64,000 bases of DNA. It comes from Collinsella aerofaciens. Lineage in GTDB: Bacteria > Actinomycetota > Coriobacteriia > Coriobacteriales > Coriobacteriaceae. Under the pieces are notes generated by a model. The model saw only the letters and a program-made list of their open reading frames with translations, was not told where the DNA came from and searched no databases. Shown here piece after piece: positions 41,691 through 50,503 of this stretch. The stretch's first letter is position 1. The number at the start of each line of letters is the position of its first letter. Made by a program: the position numbers and the translations under genes. The stretch is taken from contig NZ_WQPK01000036.1 in NCBI RefSeq assembly GCF_018785265.1, forward strand, positions 50,258-114,257. The letters run 5' to 3'.

Positions 41691-42821
41691 ATGCCCAACA
41701 AACCCGTAAAGATCATCATGCTTACCGGCTACCTCGGTGCCGGCAAGACCACATTGCTCAACCACATCCTCGCCAACGACGGCGGCATCCGCGCCGCCGT
41801 GATCGTCAACGATATCGGCGAGATCAATGTGGACGCCAGCCTTATCGCCGACGGCGGCCTTTCCGAGACCGACGACCTCATCCCGCTCACCAACGGCTGC
41901 ATCTGCTGCACGCTTTCGGATGACCTGGCCAACCAGCTGCAGGGCATCGCCGATTCGGGCAACTTCGATTACATCATCATCGAGGCCTCGGGCATTTGCG
42001 AGCCCATCCCCATCGCCTACACCATCTCGAGCTTCTGCGACGAGGCCAAGGTGGGCGGCGAGCCTAAGCTCGCGCTCGACAACATCGTGGCCGTGGTCGA
42101 CTGCGCCCGCATGTACGACGAGTTCAACGGCGGTCGCGACCTACTGGCCGAGGATATCGACGAGGACGACATCGAGAGCCTGCTCATCCAGCAGATCGAG
42201 TTCTGCTCCACGCTCATCCTCAACAAGACCGATACCGTGACGCCCGAGCAGATCGCCGAGCTTAAGGCCATCGTGCGCAGCCTGCAGAAGGACGCTGTGA
42301 TTGTCGAGGCTCAAAACGGCGAGGTCCCCATGGAGGAGCTGCTCGACACCGACCGCTTCGACTTTATGCGCGCCTACAACTCCGCCGCCTGGATCGATGC
42401 CATGGAACATCCCGAGGAGCACGACGACCCCGAGGTGCTCGAGTACGACATCGAGACCTTTGTGTACTCGCGCCGCAAGCCGTTTGACCTGCAGAAGTTC
42501 ACCGATTTTGTTGAGCAGGAGTGGCCCGACGAGGTCATTCGCGTCAAGGGTCCGCTGTGGCAGACCGGCGATCCGGACATGTGCTACATGTTTGAGCAGG
42601 CCGGCCACCAGATGCGCCTGATGGAGAACGGCCTGTTTGTCGACTCGGCGCCCGAAGGCGAGAAGCAGAAGATCATCGACGAGAACCCCGAGATCATGCA
42701 GATTTGGGACGACGAGACGGGCGACCGTATGACGAGTCTGTGCATCATCGGCCGTCACATGGACAAGGATGCGCTCATCGCTTCCCTCGATGCCTGCCTG
42801 ACCGACTGGCACCGCGCCTAG
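41691..42821 (+). CDS. COG0523 G3E GTPase (CobW/YjiA-like metallochaperone)
   Basis: A 376-residue GTPase. Walker A is GYLGAGKTT (residues 11-19), followed by GEINVDA, the metal-binding CxCC motif in NGCICCTL, IIEASGICEP, and NKTD for guanine recognition. The C-terminal CobW domain (residues 260-370) is complete. These proteins deliver zinc, cobalt or other metals to client enzymes. AAAGGAGGG lies upstream of the ATG at 41691. No clear zinc-regulator site was seen. The metal is not known. Confidence 0.88.
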   Translation: MPNKPVKIIMLTGYLGAGKTTLLNHILANDGGIRAAVIVNDIGEINVDASLIADGGLSETDDLIPLTNGCICCTLSDDLANQLQGIADSGNFDYIIIEASGICEPIPIAYTISSFCDEAKVGGEPKLALDNIVAVVDCARMYDEFNGGRDLLAEDIDEDDIESLLIQQIEFCSTLILNKTDTVTPEQIAELKAIVRSLQKDAVIVEAQNGEVPMEELLDTDRFDFMRAYNSAAWIDAMEHPEEHDDPEVLEYDIETFVYSRRKPFDLQKFTDFVEQEWPDEVIRVKGPLWQTGDPDMCYMFEQAGHQMRLMENGLFVDSAPEGEKQKIIDENPEIMQIWDDETGDRMTSLCIIGRHMDKDALIASLDACLTDWHRA

Positions 42822-42861
42822 GTTTATCCAAGCGGGCATTTTTCTGTCTACGTAACCGCCA

Positions 42862-42898
42862 AACCACCACGAAGGTGCCTGTCCCCTTCGTGGTGGTT
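42862..42898. repeat. REP-like hairpin with CCTGTCC loop (copy 4)
   Basis: A perfect 14-bp stem, AACCACCACGAAGG with its inverse, encloses TGCCTGTCC and is followed by TTTT. Compared with 8817, paired stem positions change together while the loop is identical. It may also act as a terminator of the GTPase gene. Confidence 0.85.
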
Positions 42899-42922
42899 TT
42901 TCGTTCTGAGCCAAGGAGATTC

Positions 42923-43522
42923 ATGTTCAACATTGTGCTGTATGCGCCCGAAATCCCGGCCAATACGGGCAATATCGGCCGTACCTGCGTGGTCACCGGC
43001 GCCCGTCTACATCTGGTGGAGCCACTGGGCTTTTCGCTCGACGACAAGACAGTACGTCGCGCCGGCCTGGGCTACTGGCAAAACTTGGACGTGACCACCT
43101 ATGCCGGCTGGGAGGATTTCCTTGCACGCAATGGTCTCTCCCCTGCCGACGAACGCCTGCATCTGCTGACCAAAAAGGCACGCCGCACCTATGCGCAGAG
43201 TGCCTACCGCGATGGCGACTACTTGGTCTTTGGCAGCGAGAGCTCGGGCATTCCCGAGCCACTGCTTGCCGCGGCGCCCGAGCGTTGCGAGCGCATCCCG
43301 ATGCTGCGCGATTGCGACTCACTCGATAACGCCGAAGCTTGGGAAGCTCACGAGGAATCGCTGGGGCATACCGAGGACAGCCACGAGGCCATCCTTCAAC
43401 AGGACATCTGCGGCAACTTCGTCAACCCTGACGACTACCGCATCAGCGCACTCAACCTCTCCAACAGCGCTGCCATCGTCCTCTACGAAGCTCTCCGCCA
43501 GACCGGCTTTGCCGGCATGTGA
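42923..43522 (+). CDS. trmL: tRNA (cytidine/uridine(34)-2'-O)-methyltransferase TrmL
   Basis: A 199-residue SPOUT methyltransferase for the tRNA wobble base. It has PEIPANTGNIGRTC, GSESSGIPEPLL and LNLSNSAAIVLYEALRQTG (trefoil knot). TrmL is usually about 155 residues; here an extra acidic segment of about 40 residues (DSLDNAEAWEAHEESLGHTE onward) is inserted between the IPM strand and the knot motif. AAGGAG precedes the ATG. The TGA stop lies inside a perfect palindrome at 43517. Confidence 0.9.
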   Translation: MFNIVLYAPEIPANTGNIGRTCVVTGARLHLVEPLGFSLDDKTVRRAGLGYWQNLDVTTYAGWEDFLARNGLSPADERLHLLTKKARRTYAQSAYRDGDYLVFGSESSGIPEPLLAAAPERCERIPMLRDCDSLDNAEAWEAHEESLGHTEDSHEAILQQDICGNFVNPDDYRISALNLSNSAAIVLYEALRQTGFAGM

Positions 43523-43547
43523 CAAAGGGACAGTCCCTTTGTCACAT
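43517..43547. repeat. GGGACAGTCCC palindrome over the trmL stop codon
   Basis: ATGTGACAAAGGGAC, A, GTCCCTTTGTCACAT: a perfect 15-bp inverted repeat. Its left end includes the last Met codon and the TGA stop of trmL. A shorter copy of the core is at 44754. Confidence 0.85.
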
Positions 43548-43582
43548 TCGACCGCCATAGCGTTAAACGTAATTAATCACTT

Positions 43583-43596
43583 TTAATTTAAATTAA
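43583..43596. promoter_or_regulatory. Palindrome TTAATTTAAATTAA in ATPase gene promoter
   Basis: A 14-bp perfect palindrome in a very AT-rich tract (43560-43620), 44 bp before the ATPase start. It is a possible operator or promoter element; the base composition differs sharply from the surroundings. Confidence 0.45.
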
Positions 43597-43640
43597 CTAG
43601 AATAAAATGAAGTTAACCCGAGACGCTAAAGGAGGGCATT

Positions 43641-44741
43641 GTGGAATACCTCGAAAACCCGTTTACCCCCAGTTTTGGCGAGGTTCCTGCCCATCTCGCT
43701 GGCAGACAACAGATTATTCGGGATTTGGACCGCGCCTTCTTGAGCCAGCGTAGGCGCCCAGAATTGACCTCGATCTTCTCAGGCGCGCGTGGAACCGGTA
43801 AAACCGCTCTCATGTCGTCGCTCGCGACAAGGGCGGAATCCCACGGCTGGATTGCCGTAAAGACGACCGCGCTCCCGGGAATGCTTGAGGAAATCGAGTT
43901 CGGGGCGAAACGTGCTGCCGGCCATCTTATCGACCCGTCTAAGAACTTCGAAGTCACCGGTCTCGGAATTGCACCGCTCGGCAGCATCGAAGTCAATCGC
44001 GTTCACGATGCCTCAACCTGGCGTTATCGCATGAGCGACATCATCGACCAGCTCAACGAGGCTGGCACCGGTCTGCTCGTCACAGTTGACGAGGTGGACC
44101 CGACACTCGACGAGATGATTCAGCTTGCAGCGACGTATCAGCACTTTGTGACCGATGGGAAACGCGTCGCCCTGCTCATGGCGGGACTTCCCAACAACGT
44201 CTCGACGTTGCTGAACCACAAGACGGTCTCGTTCCTTCGCCGCGCCCAACAATATCATCTGGGTCGCATTGCCGACTATGACGTACGCGAGGCCTTGATT
44301 CGCACGATCCAGGAAAACGATCGCCTGGCAGATGCTGAGGGAATCGATAGAGCCGTTCGCTCGATCTCTGGTTTTCCCTTCCTATTGCAACTCGTAGGCT
44401 ACCGTGCCTGGGATCTCACAAGCGATTCGAAGGAAATCTCGTCACGCGACTTTGACCTGGGAATCAAAATCGCGCGCGACGAGATGGACGACCGAATCCT
44501 CGCGGCAACCTATAGGGAACTCACTGCAGAGGACAAGCGATTCCTCATCGCCATGCTCGATGACGAGAAAGAGTCCACCACCGCTGACCTTATCGAGCGC
44601 CTTAAGCGTTCGCCGCAGCAGGTCTCCCGCTACCGACGCCGCATGATAGATGCCGGCATCATCGGGGAACGAGGACGAGGGCTCGTCGCATTTGAATTGC
44701 CATTCTTCCGCGACTATCTCGCGGCTCAATGCGTGAAATAG
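43641..44741 (+). CDS. AAA ATPase with C-terminal winged helix (copy 1)
   Basis: A 366-residue P-loop ATPase. It begins NPFTPSFGEVPAHLAGRQ, with Walker A SGARGTGKT (about residues 47-55), Walker B LLVTVDEVD, the sensor-like LLMAGLPNNVSTLL, and a conserved VSFLRRAQQYHLG segment. The C-terminal 80 residues form a winged-helix-like region (TADLIERLKRSPQQVSRYRR). The layout is similar to archaeal-type or Orc/Cdc6-like stand-alone ATPases. The start is GTG 43641 with GGAGGG upstream. It is clearly related to the ATPase at 47288; the two bracket a UvrA paralogue. The function is unknown. Confidence 0.75.
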   Translation: MEYLENPFTPSFGEVPAHLAGRQQIIRDLDRAFLSQRRRPELTSIFSGARGTGKTALMSSLATRAESHGWIAVKTTALPGMLEEIEFGAKRAAGHLIDPSKNFEVTGLGIAPLGSIEVNRVHDASTWRYRMSDIIDQLNEAGTGLLVTVDEVDPTLDEMIQLAATYQHFVTDGKRVALLMAGLPNNVSTLLNHKTVSFLRRAQQYHLGRIADYDVREALIRTIQENDRLADAEGIDRAVRSISGFPFLLQLVGYRAWDLTSDSKEISSRDFDLGIKIARDEMDDRILAATYRELTAEDKRFLIAMLDDEKESTTADLIERLKRSPQQVSRYRRRMIDAGIIGERGRGLVAFELPFFRDYLAAQCVK

Positions 44742-44753
44742 GCATCAATAAGG

Positions 44754-44772
44754 CAAAGGGACAGTCCCTTTG
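44754..44772. repeat. GGGACAGTCCC palindrome (short copy)
   Basis: CAAAGGGACAGTCCCTTTG has 9-bp arms around a single A. It lies 12 bp after the ATPase stop and 9 bp before the end of the convergent UvrA-like gene. Confidence 0.8.
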
Positions 44773-44781
44773 TCGCATCGC

Positions 44782-47295
44782 CTATAGGTAGCGACCGGTG
44801 ATGCTTACGGGGCAGGCCGCGATGTCACCCGGCGTACCGGCGCAGACGATTTGCCCGCCGGCGTCGCCACCGCCCGGGCCCATGTCGATCACGTAATCGG
44901 CGTTGCGGATAAGGTCGAGATCGTGTTCAATCACGATAACCGTGGCGCCTTTGGCAACAAGGCCGTCGAACACACTCAGCAACACCTGAACATCGAGCGG
45001 ATGTAGTCCGATTGTGGGCTCATCGAACACGAATACGGCGTCGTCCTGCACGCGGCCCATCTCGCTCGCAAGCTTAAGACGCTGCGCCTCGCCGCCCGAG
45101 AGCGCCGGCGTGGGCTCACCAAGCGTGAGATAGCCCAAGCCCAGGCCGTGCAAGGTCTGCAAACGCGTCTGAACTTTCTTGAGCCCCACCGTGGCGTCGA
45201 GGGCCTCATCCACACTCATGTCCATGAGCTGCGGCAACGTAAGCAGACTCCCGTCCTTGCCCTCGCGATGGATATGCGAAGCCGCGTCTGCATAACGAGA
45301 ACCGCGACATGCCGGACAGACGATCTCGACGTCGGGCAAAAACTGCACGTCGAGCGATATCGAGCCCGTGCCATCGCACGTAGGGCAGCGCAAGGCGCCG
45401 GTGTTGTAGCTAAAGGCGCCCGCCTTGTAACCGGCTGCCTTGGCCTCGGGCGTACGGGCGAAGGCGCGGCGCAGCTCATCATGGATGTCGGCATAGGTCG
45501 CCACCGTCGAGCGCACGTTGGCACCGATGGGCGTGGCGTCAATCAGGTTGGCACGCGCAATGCCCTCGGCATCGACCCAACGCACGTGCCCCGGCAGACG
45601 CTCGCCAGCTGCCTGCGCCTTAAGTGCCGGGATGAGCGTCTCGAGCACGAGCGTCGTCTTACCCGAACCCGAAACACCCGTAACCGCGACCAAGCGACCG
45701 CGCGGGATATCGACTTCGAGCGGCTTGACGGTATGGATGGCATCGGTCGCCACACGGATATGGCCCTGGTCGAACATTTCGTCGTCAGTCACCTGTGGGC
45801 GCAAGCGCTTGGACTCTGCGCGCAAAAACGGGGCGATGCGGCTGCTTTGCGATTGTTCGACCTCGTCTACCGTACCAGCGGCGATCACATTGCCGCCGCC
45901 TGCTCCGGCAACGGGGCCCATCTCGACCAGATAGTCGGCTTCCGCCAGTACGCGCGTGTCGTGGTCGACAACAACCACGGTGTTGCCGTCATCCACCAGA
46001 TCGCGCATCACGCCCACCAAGCCGTCGACATTGGCAGGATGCAGGCCGATCGAAGGCTCGTCCAGCACATAAAGCACGCCCGTCGACCGGTTGCGCACCA
46101 CGCGGGCAAGCTGCACGCGCTGGCGCTCACCCGTGGAGAGTGTGGCACCAGCGCGGTCGAGTGAAAGGTAATCGAGACCCAGGTCGACCAGACGACGGGC
46201 CACGCTCAAAAACGAATCGCAGATATCCGTCGCCATGGGCCGCATCTCGGGCGGCAAGGATGCGGGCACCCCGCGCATCCACTCAATCGCCTCACCCAGC
46301 GTCATGGCCGCGGCCTGCGCCAGATTGATACCGCGCACCTGGGGCTGGCGTGCAGCCTCGGAGAGACGCGTGCCACCGCAATCGCGGCATGCTCCCTCGC
46401 GCAAAAAGCGTGCAACGCGTTTGAGACCCTTATCGTCTTTGACCTTTGCGAGTGCGTTCTCGACGGTATAGACGGCGTTGTAATAGGTGAAGTCGAGCGG
46501 CGTGGCGCCCTCGCCGTTTTTGGGAACGTAGAGAATGTGCTTCTTAACCGCCGGACCATGAAACACGATGTCGCGCTCTTGAGGCGTGAGCTGGTTAAAC
46601 GGCACGTCGGTGCGCACGCCCATCTCGCCAGCCACCTGCTTCATCAGATCCCACATGAGCGTACCCCAGGGAAGCACCGCACCCTCGTTGATAGTCTTTG
46701 ACTCGTCGGGCACCAGACTCGCCTCGTCCACCTCGCGCATGACACCGGTGCCGCCACAGGTGGGGCACGCACCGCCGCTATTGAAAGCCAAATCCTCGGC
46801 ACTCGGCGCGTAGAACTCGCGACCGCACGCAGGGCACGTGAGCGACAGGCCCGCAGCCACGTTAAGGCTCGGCTCCACACGCGCCCCGCAGTGCGGGCAC
46901 ACGTGATGGGCACAGCGGCTAAAGAGCAGGCGCAGGCTGTTGTTGAGCTCGGTCATGGTGCCAAAGGTGGAACGCACGCCCGGCACGCTGGGGCGCTGAT
47001 GCAATGCGAGCGCCGCCGGTACGTGCAGCACCTCGTCCACCTGGGCGTGCTCGGCCTGTGTCAGACGACGGCGGGTATAGGTGCTGAGCGCCTCCAGGTA
47101 ACGGCGCGAGCCCTCGGCATAAAGAACCCCCAGCGCCAGCGAGCTCTTGCCCGAACCCGACACGCCGGCAATACCCACGAGCTTTCCCAGCGGAATATCG
47201 ATATCGATGTCTTTGAGGTTATGGACACGCGCGCCACGCACCTCGATAGCCTGCGGGCTCATCTTCTGTTCCGTCACCTTTATCACCCTACTCAT
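44782..47295 (-). CDS. UvrA paralogue (class II/UvrA2-like ABC ATPase)
   Basis: An 837-residue protein with two ABC cassettes. The first has GVSGSGKSS and the signature LSTGERQRVQLARV; the second has GVSGSGKTT and LSGGEAQRLKLASEMG. Zinc modules CPHCGARVEPS...CPACG, CPTCGGTG and CPTCDGTG...CPACRGSR are present. It is about 100 residues shorter than housekeeping UvrA, as in class II UvrA proteins that lack the UvrB-binding part. Some relatives give resistance to DNA-binding drugs. The start overlaps the ATPase stop by 8 bp; ATG 47262 is an alternative. Confidence 0.85.
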   Translation of the reverse strand: MSRVIKVTEQKMSPQAIEVRGARVHNLKDIDIDIPLGKLVGIAGVSGSGKSSLALGVLYAEGSRRYLEALSTYTRRRLTQAEHAQVDEVLHVPAALALHQRPSVPGVRSTFGTMTELNNSLRLLFSRCAHHVCPHCGARVEPSLNVAAGLSLTCPACGREFYAPSAEDLAFNSGGACPTCGGTGVMREVDEASLVPDESKTINEGAVLPWGTLMWDLMKQVAGEMGVRTDVPFNQLTPQERDIVFHGPAVKKHILYVPKNGEGATPLDFTYYNAVYTVENALAKVKDDKGLKRVARFLREGACRDCGGTRLSEAARQPQVRGINLAQAAAMTLGEAIEWMRGVPASLPPEMRPMATDICDSFLSVARRLVDLGLDYLSLDRAGATLSTGERQRVQLARVVRNRSTGVLYVLDEPSIGLHPANVDGLVGVMRDLVDDGNTVVVVDHDTRVLAEADYLVEMGPVAGAGGGNVIAAGTVDEVEQSQSSRIAPFLRAESKRLRPQVTDDEMFDQGHIRVATDAIHTVKPLEVDIPRGRLVAVTGVSGSGKTTLVLETLIPALKAQAAGERLPGHVRWVDAEGIARANLIDATPIGANVRSTVATYADIHDELRRAFARTPEAKAAGYKAGAFSYNTGALRCPTCDGTGSISLDVQFLPDVEIVCPACRGSRYADAASHIHREGKDGSLLTLPQLMDMSVDEALDATVGLKKVQTRLQTLHGLGLGYLTLGEPTPALSGGEAQRLKLASEMGRVQDDAVFVFDEPTIGLHPLDVQVLLSVFDGLVAKGATVIVIEHDLDLIRNADYVIDMGPGGGDAGGQIVCAGTPGDIAACPVSITGRYL

Positions 47296-48406
47296 GCCAT
47301 AAAACTCGATTGCGAATGTACTCGCCCAGCATGGGCACGGTAAGCCGGACGAGGCCGTATCCAGCAGCCTCGATGACGCGCTCGCGAATCAGGCTTGCGC
47401 GATATTTGCTCGCCCAGCTCTGGGTACGATCACAACGCTCAATGATGTCCGCCATGCGCGTCGGTTTGTTCTCGTCAACCGCCATAGCCTCGATAAAAAG
47501 GCGCTGTGGACTGCGCAGCCCGTAATACAAGGGAGAGTCCACTGCTTCATAGAACTCGGAGACGGCATCCGCATGGCCATCCTCGACATCACGCCTTTCA
47601 ATGGCCTGCGAGCCACGTCGGACAGCAGAGCGCCACATGTAATAGCCCACCAGCTGAACCATATAGGGATGCCCCATGCTCTTGCGTGCCGCAAGGTCCG
47701 CCGTCTCCGCGTCAACGTAAAGACCAGCGTCTTTGACCGTCTGGATATATGAATCGCGCACCTTGGGCAAAGAAATCGCCCCCAGCGTACGCTGCTGGGC
47801 ACGGCGCAAAAACGTCACGCTCGGCTCTTCGAGCAAGTCATCAACCATACTGGGCAATCCAGCGAACACCAGCGCAAGACCGCGCTGGTCGCTATCGGGC
47901 AATCCCGTAGCATCCTGATCTCCGAGCACTTGCTGATAGAGAACGGCAAGAGCCGCCAGCTCCTCGATAGACGCAGACTGCGCCTCGTCAATCGCAAACA
48001 GTATGCCCTTGCCTGGACCGAGCTTCTTGAGGCGCTCGTTGACCAGCCCTCGTAACGTCTCGCCCTTTGCTCGCGCCGCCTCGACCGACATCCGGCCAAA
48101 CGACGGCCCGAACTCCATTGACGTCACAACGGGTTTATTCGAGCGAAGCGCGTCGGCTAAGCGGTCGCATAAGCCAAGCGAAGCGGAATCAGAGATAACC
48201 GACCATCCGCGCTCGCTGGCTAGACGTTGCAGCTCCCGCAGGAGAACCGTTTTGCCGCAGCCGCGGTTTCCCGTAATGAGCATGAGCCTACCCGGCGCTC
48301 CGGCGCCGTTATCGAGCCCTTCCTCAAAATCTTCGACGACCGACTCTCGACCGATGAGCATCGGAGGCCGCTTGCCTGCCGTTGGCTTAAAGGGATTTGG
48401 ATTCAT
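47288..48406 (-). CDS. AAA ATPase with C-terminal winged helix (copy 2)
   Basis: A 372-residue relative of the ATPase at 43641. The same order is seen: NPNPFKPTAGKRPPMLIGRE, Walker A TGNRGCGKT, Walker B LFAIDEAQ, LVFAGLPSMVDDLL, VTFLRRAQQRTLG, then MVQLVGYYMW and a winged-helix-like tail. Its stop overlaps the start of the UvrA-like gene, so the two products are made together. Three 10-bp direct repeats lie 34-64 bp upstream. It may be a regulator or a motor partner of the UvrA-like ATPase; this is inferred from coupling only. Confidence 0.75.
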   Translation of the reverse strand: MNPNPFKPTAGKRPPMLIGRESVVEDFEEGLDNGAGAPGRLMLITGNRGCGKTVLLRELQRLASERGWSVISDSASLGLCDRLADALRSNKPVVTSMEFGPSFGRMSVEAARAKGETLRGLVNERLKKLGPGKGILFAIDEAQSASIEELAALAVLYQQVLGDQDATGLPDSDQRGLALVFAGLPSMVDDLLEEPSVTFLRRAQQRTLGAISLPKVRDSYIQTVKDAGLYVDAETADLAARKSMGHPYMVQLVGYYMWRSAVRRGSQAIERRDVEDGHADAVSEFYEAVDSPLYYGLRSPQRLFIEAMAVDENKPTRMADIIERCDRTQSWASKYRASLIRERVIEAAGYGLVRLTVPMLGEYIRNRVLWHE

Positions 48407-48440
48407 GTCGGCCTCCTCGGATCGGTAAACCCTGGTAACA

Positions 48441-48470
48441 GTTATACCAACTTATACCGAGTTATACCAA
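48441..48470. promoter_or_regulatory. Three tandem 10-bp repeats (TTATACC core)
   Basis: GTTATACCAA, CTTATACCGA and GTTATACCAA occur without gaps, so the sites fall on one face of the helix. They lie upstream of the ATPase/UvrA pair. On the minus strand they contain TATAAC/TATAAG, so one copy may also be a -10 box. Confidence 0.55.
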
Positions 48471-48499
48471 TTAAATGCGGTAAAGAGTCTGGCCCTCTA

Positions 48500-50503
48500 T
48501 CACCTATGGCCGAAAAACTCGGCGTCTGCTGCTCGCCAGGGGCGGAAGGTGGCGGGATCGACCTTTACGTGAGCTGCGGCGGGTACGTCGTACCATTTGA
48601 CCGTGTAGCCGGCGCCGTGAGAGCAAAAGACCGAGTCGGGCGTGTTGGGCAGATCGGCCTCGGGCTCATAGGCGGCCGTCTCGATGACGCGCTCGGCATC
48701 ATGACAAGCCGCATAGCCGGCAAACTCTAGGTACAGATGACCGCGGCCGCTTGTGTAGGCAGCTACCTCCAGGGCATAGTCCTGCACCTCGGATGCCGGC
48801 ACGCGACCCACAAGCTTCGCCCGGTCCCCCGCCATCGCCGGCGGCTCGTACTCAGCGCCCATGCGCGTGGCATCCGAGAGCGCCCGGCCCACGCACTCCC
48901 CCGGCACCTCGAGCTCAAAGCGATACCACGGCTCCAGCAGCACCGCCGCGCCGGCCTCACGCGCCTGCATCAAACCCTGGCGAATCGCGCGGTACGTGGC
49001 CTGGCGAAAGTCGCCGCCCTCGGTGTGTTTGGCATGCGCACGGCCACCTGTGAGCGTAATGCGTACATCGGTGATGGGCGAGCCGGTCAGCACGCCCAGG
49101 TGATCGCGCTCCATTGCGTTAGTAAGTGCCAGACGCTGCCAGTTAAGATCGAGCTCGTCGGTCGAGGTCACGGTGCCAAACTGCACGCCCGAACCCGCTG
49201 GCAACGGCTCCAGGCTCAGATGCACCTCGGCATAATGGCGCAGTGGCTCAAAGTGCCCCACGCCCTCGACCGGCTGCGAAATAGTCTCCTTATAGAGAAT
49301 GCCGCCAGACTCAAAATCAATCGAAAGGCCAAAGCGATCTGCCAACACCCGCTGCACGACCTCGAGCTGCACGGCGCCCATCAGCTGCAGGTGAATCTGC
49401 TCCAGATGCGTATTCCAGCTTACGCCGAGCATGGGATCTTCGTCCGCCAACTCAGTCAGCGCTTTGAACACCGCATGGACATCGTGTTCGCCCGGAAGCA
49501 CCGTATAGGTGAGGACCGGCGCAATGACAGGCGCATCGCCCGCAGGCTCCGCGCCCAGGGCATCCCCCGGGCGAACGTGCGCAAGACCCGTCACGGCACA
49601 AATACCGCCAGCAGCAACTTCTTGGGCAAGCTCATACTTCTCCCCGTTATAGATGCGTACCTGATCGACCTTCTGCTCCCATGCCTCGGCACCGGAACGT
49701 CCGCCAATCATCTGCTTGGCATGCAGCGTGCCGCCGGTCACTTTAACCCATGCCAAGCGCTCGCCGCGATCCCCGCGGCTGACACGATAGACGCGCGCGG
49801 CAAACTCCGGGAGCCACGCCTGTTCACGCATCAGCGCGCATATACCATCCAGCAGCTCGTCCACGCCCCGGTCCTTGAGCGCCGAGCCGGCAAAGCAGGG
49901 AAAGAGCTTGCGCTCGGCAACCATGCGCGACAGCGTTGCGACGGAAAGCTCACCCGCTTCAAGAAACTCCTCGAGCGCCGCCTCGTCCAACGCAGCAGCG
50001 TCCTCCTGAACGGCACCGCCCGCCAACAGTTCGCTGGCATCCAGGCAGCCTTCGGAAAGACGCTGCCCAAGCTGTGCCAGCAAAACATCGCGGCCGGGAT
50101 TCTCCAAATCGATCTTGTTGATAAAGATGAACGTCGGGATGTCATAGCGCGCAAGCAGGCGCCACAGGGTTTCGGTGTGCCCCTGTACGCCATCGTTGGC
50201 GCCTACCACCAGAATCGCGTAGTCCAGGGCACGCAGCGTGCGCTCCGCCTCGGCAGAAAAATCGACATGGCCGGGAGCGTCCACGAGCATAACGTGGGTG
50301 TCACCATGGTCGAGCACAGCCTGCGACGAGAAGATCGTGATACCGCGCTCACGCTCAATCTCGTTCGTATCCAGATGCGAGTCGCCATCGTCAACGCGGC
50401 CGCGCTTGCGAATGCGGCCCGCGTTAAACAGCATGGCCTCGGCCAACGTGGTCTTGCCGGCATCGACATGCGCCAAGATTCCAACGACCGCTTGCTTCGA
50501 CAT
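48500..50503 (-). CDS. TetM-like ribosomal-protection GTPase (divergent)
   Basis: A 667-residue EF-G-like translational GTPase. G1 AHVDAGKTT (residues 11-19), G3 DAPGHVDF and G4 NKID are intact. EF-G-type domains II-V follow, with TGGRAHAKHTEGGDF in domain IV and an EVPGECVGRALSDATRMGAE segment in domain V. The length is closer to TetM/TetO (about 640) than to EF-G (about 700). It is probably a chromosomal relative of tetracycline ribosomal protection proteins; whether it gives resistance cannot be told. The start at 50503 has AAAGGAGAG upstream. It lies near the drug-resistance-type UvrA. Confidence 0.82.
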   Translation of the reverse strand: MSKQAVVGILAHVDAGKTTLAEAMLFNAGRIRKRGRVDDGDSHLDTNEIERERGITIFSSQAVLDHGDTHVMLVDAPGHVDFSAEAERTLRALDYAILVVGANDGVQGHTETLWRLLARYDIPTFIFINKIDLENPGRDVLLAQLGQRLSEGCLDASELLAGGAVQEDAAALDEAALEEFLEAGELSVATLSRMVAERKLFPCFAGSALKDRGVDELLDGICALMREQAWLPEFAARVYRVSRGDRGERLAWVKVTGGTLHAKQMIGGRSGAEAWEQKVDQVRIYNGEKYELAQEVAAGGICAVTGLAHVRPGDALGAEPAGDAPVIAPVLTYTVLPGEHDVHAVFKALTELADEDPMLGVSWNTHLEQIHLQLMGAVQLEVVQRVLADRFGLSIDFESGGILYKETISQPVEGVGHFEPLRHYAEVHLSLEPLPAGSGVQFGTVTSTDELDLNWQRLALTNAMERDHLGVLTGSPITDVRITLTGGRAHAKHTEGGDFRQATYRAIRQGLMQAREAGAAVLLEPWYRFELEVPGECVGRALSDATRMGAEYEPPAMAGDRAKLVGRVPASEVQDYALEVAAYTSGRGHLYLEFAGYAACHDAERVIETAAYEPEADLPNTPDSVFCSHGAGYTVKWYDVPAAAHVKVDPATFRPWRAADAEFFGHR

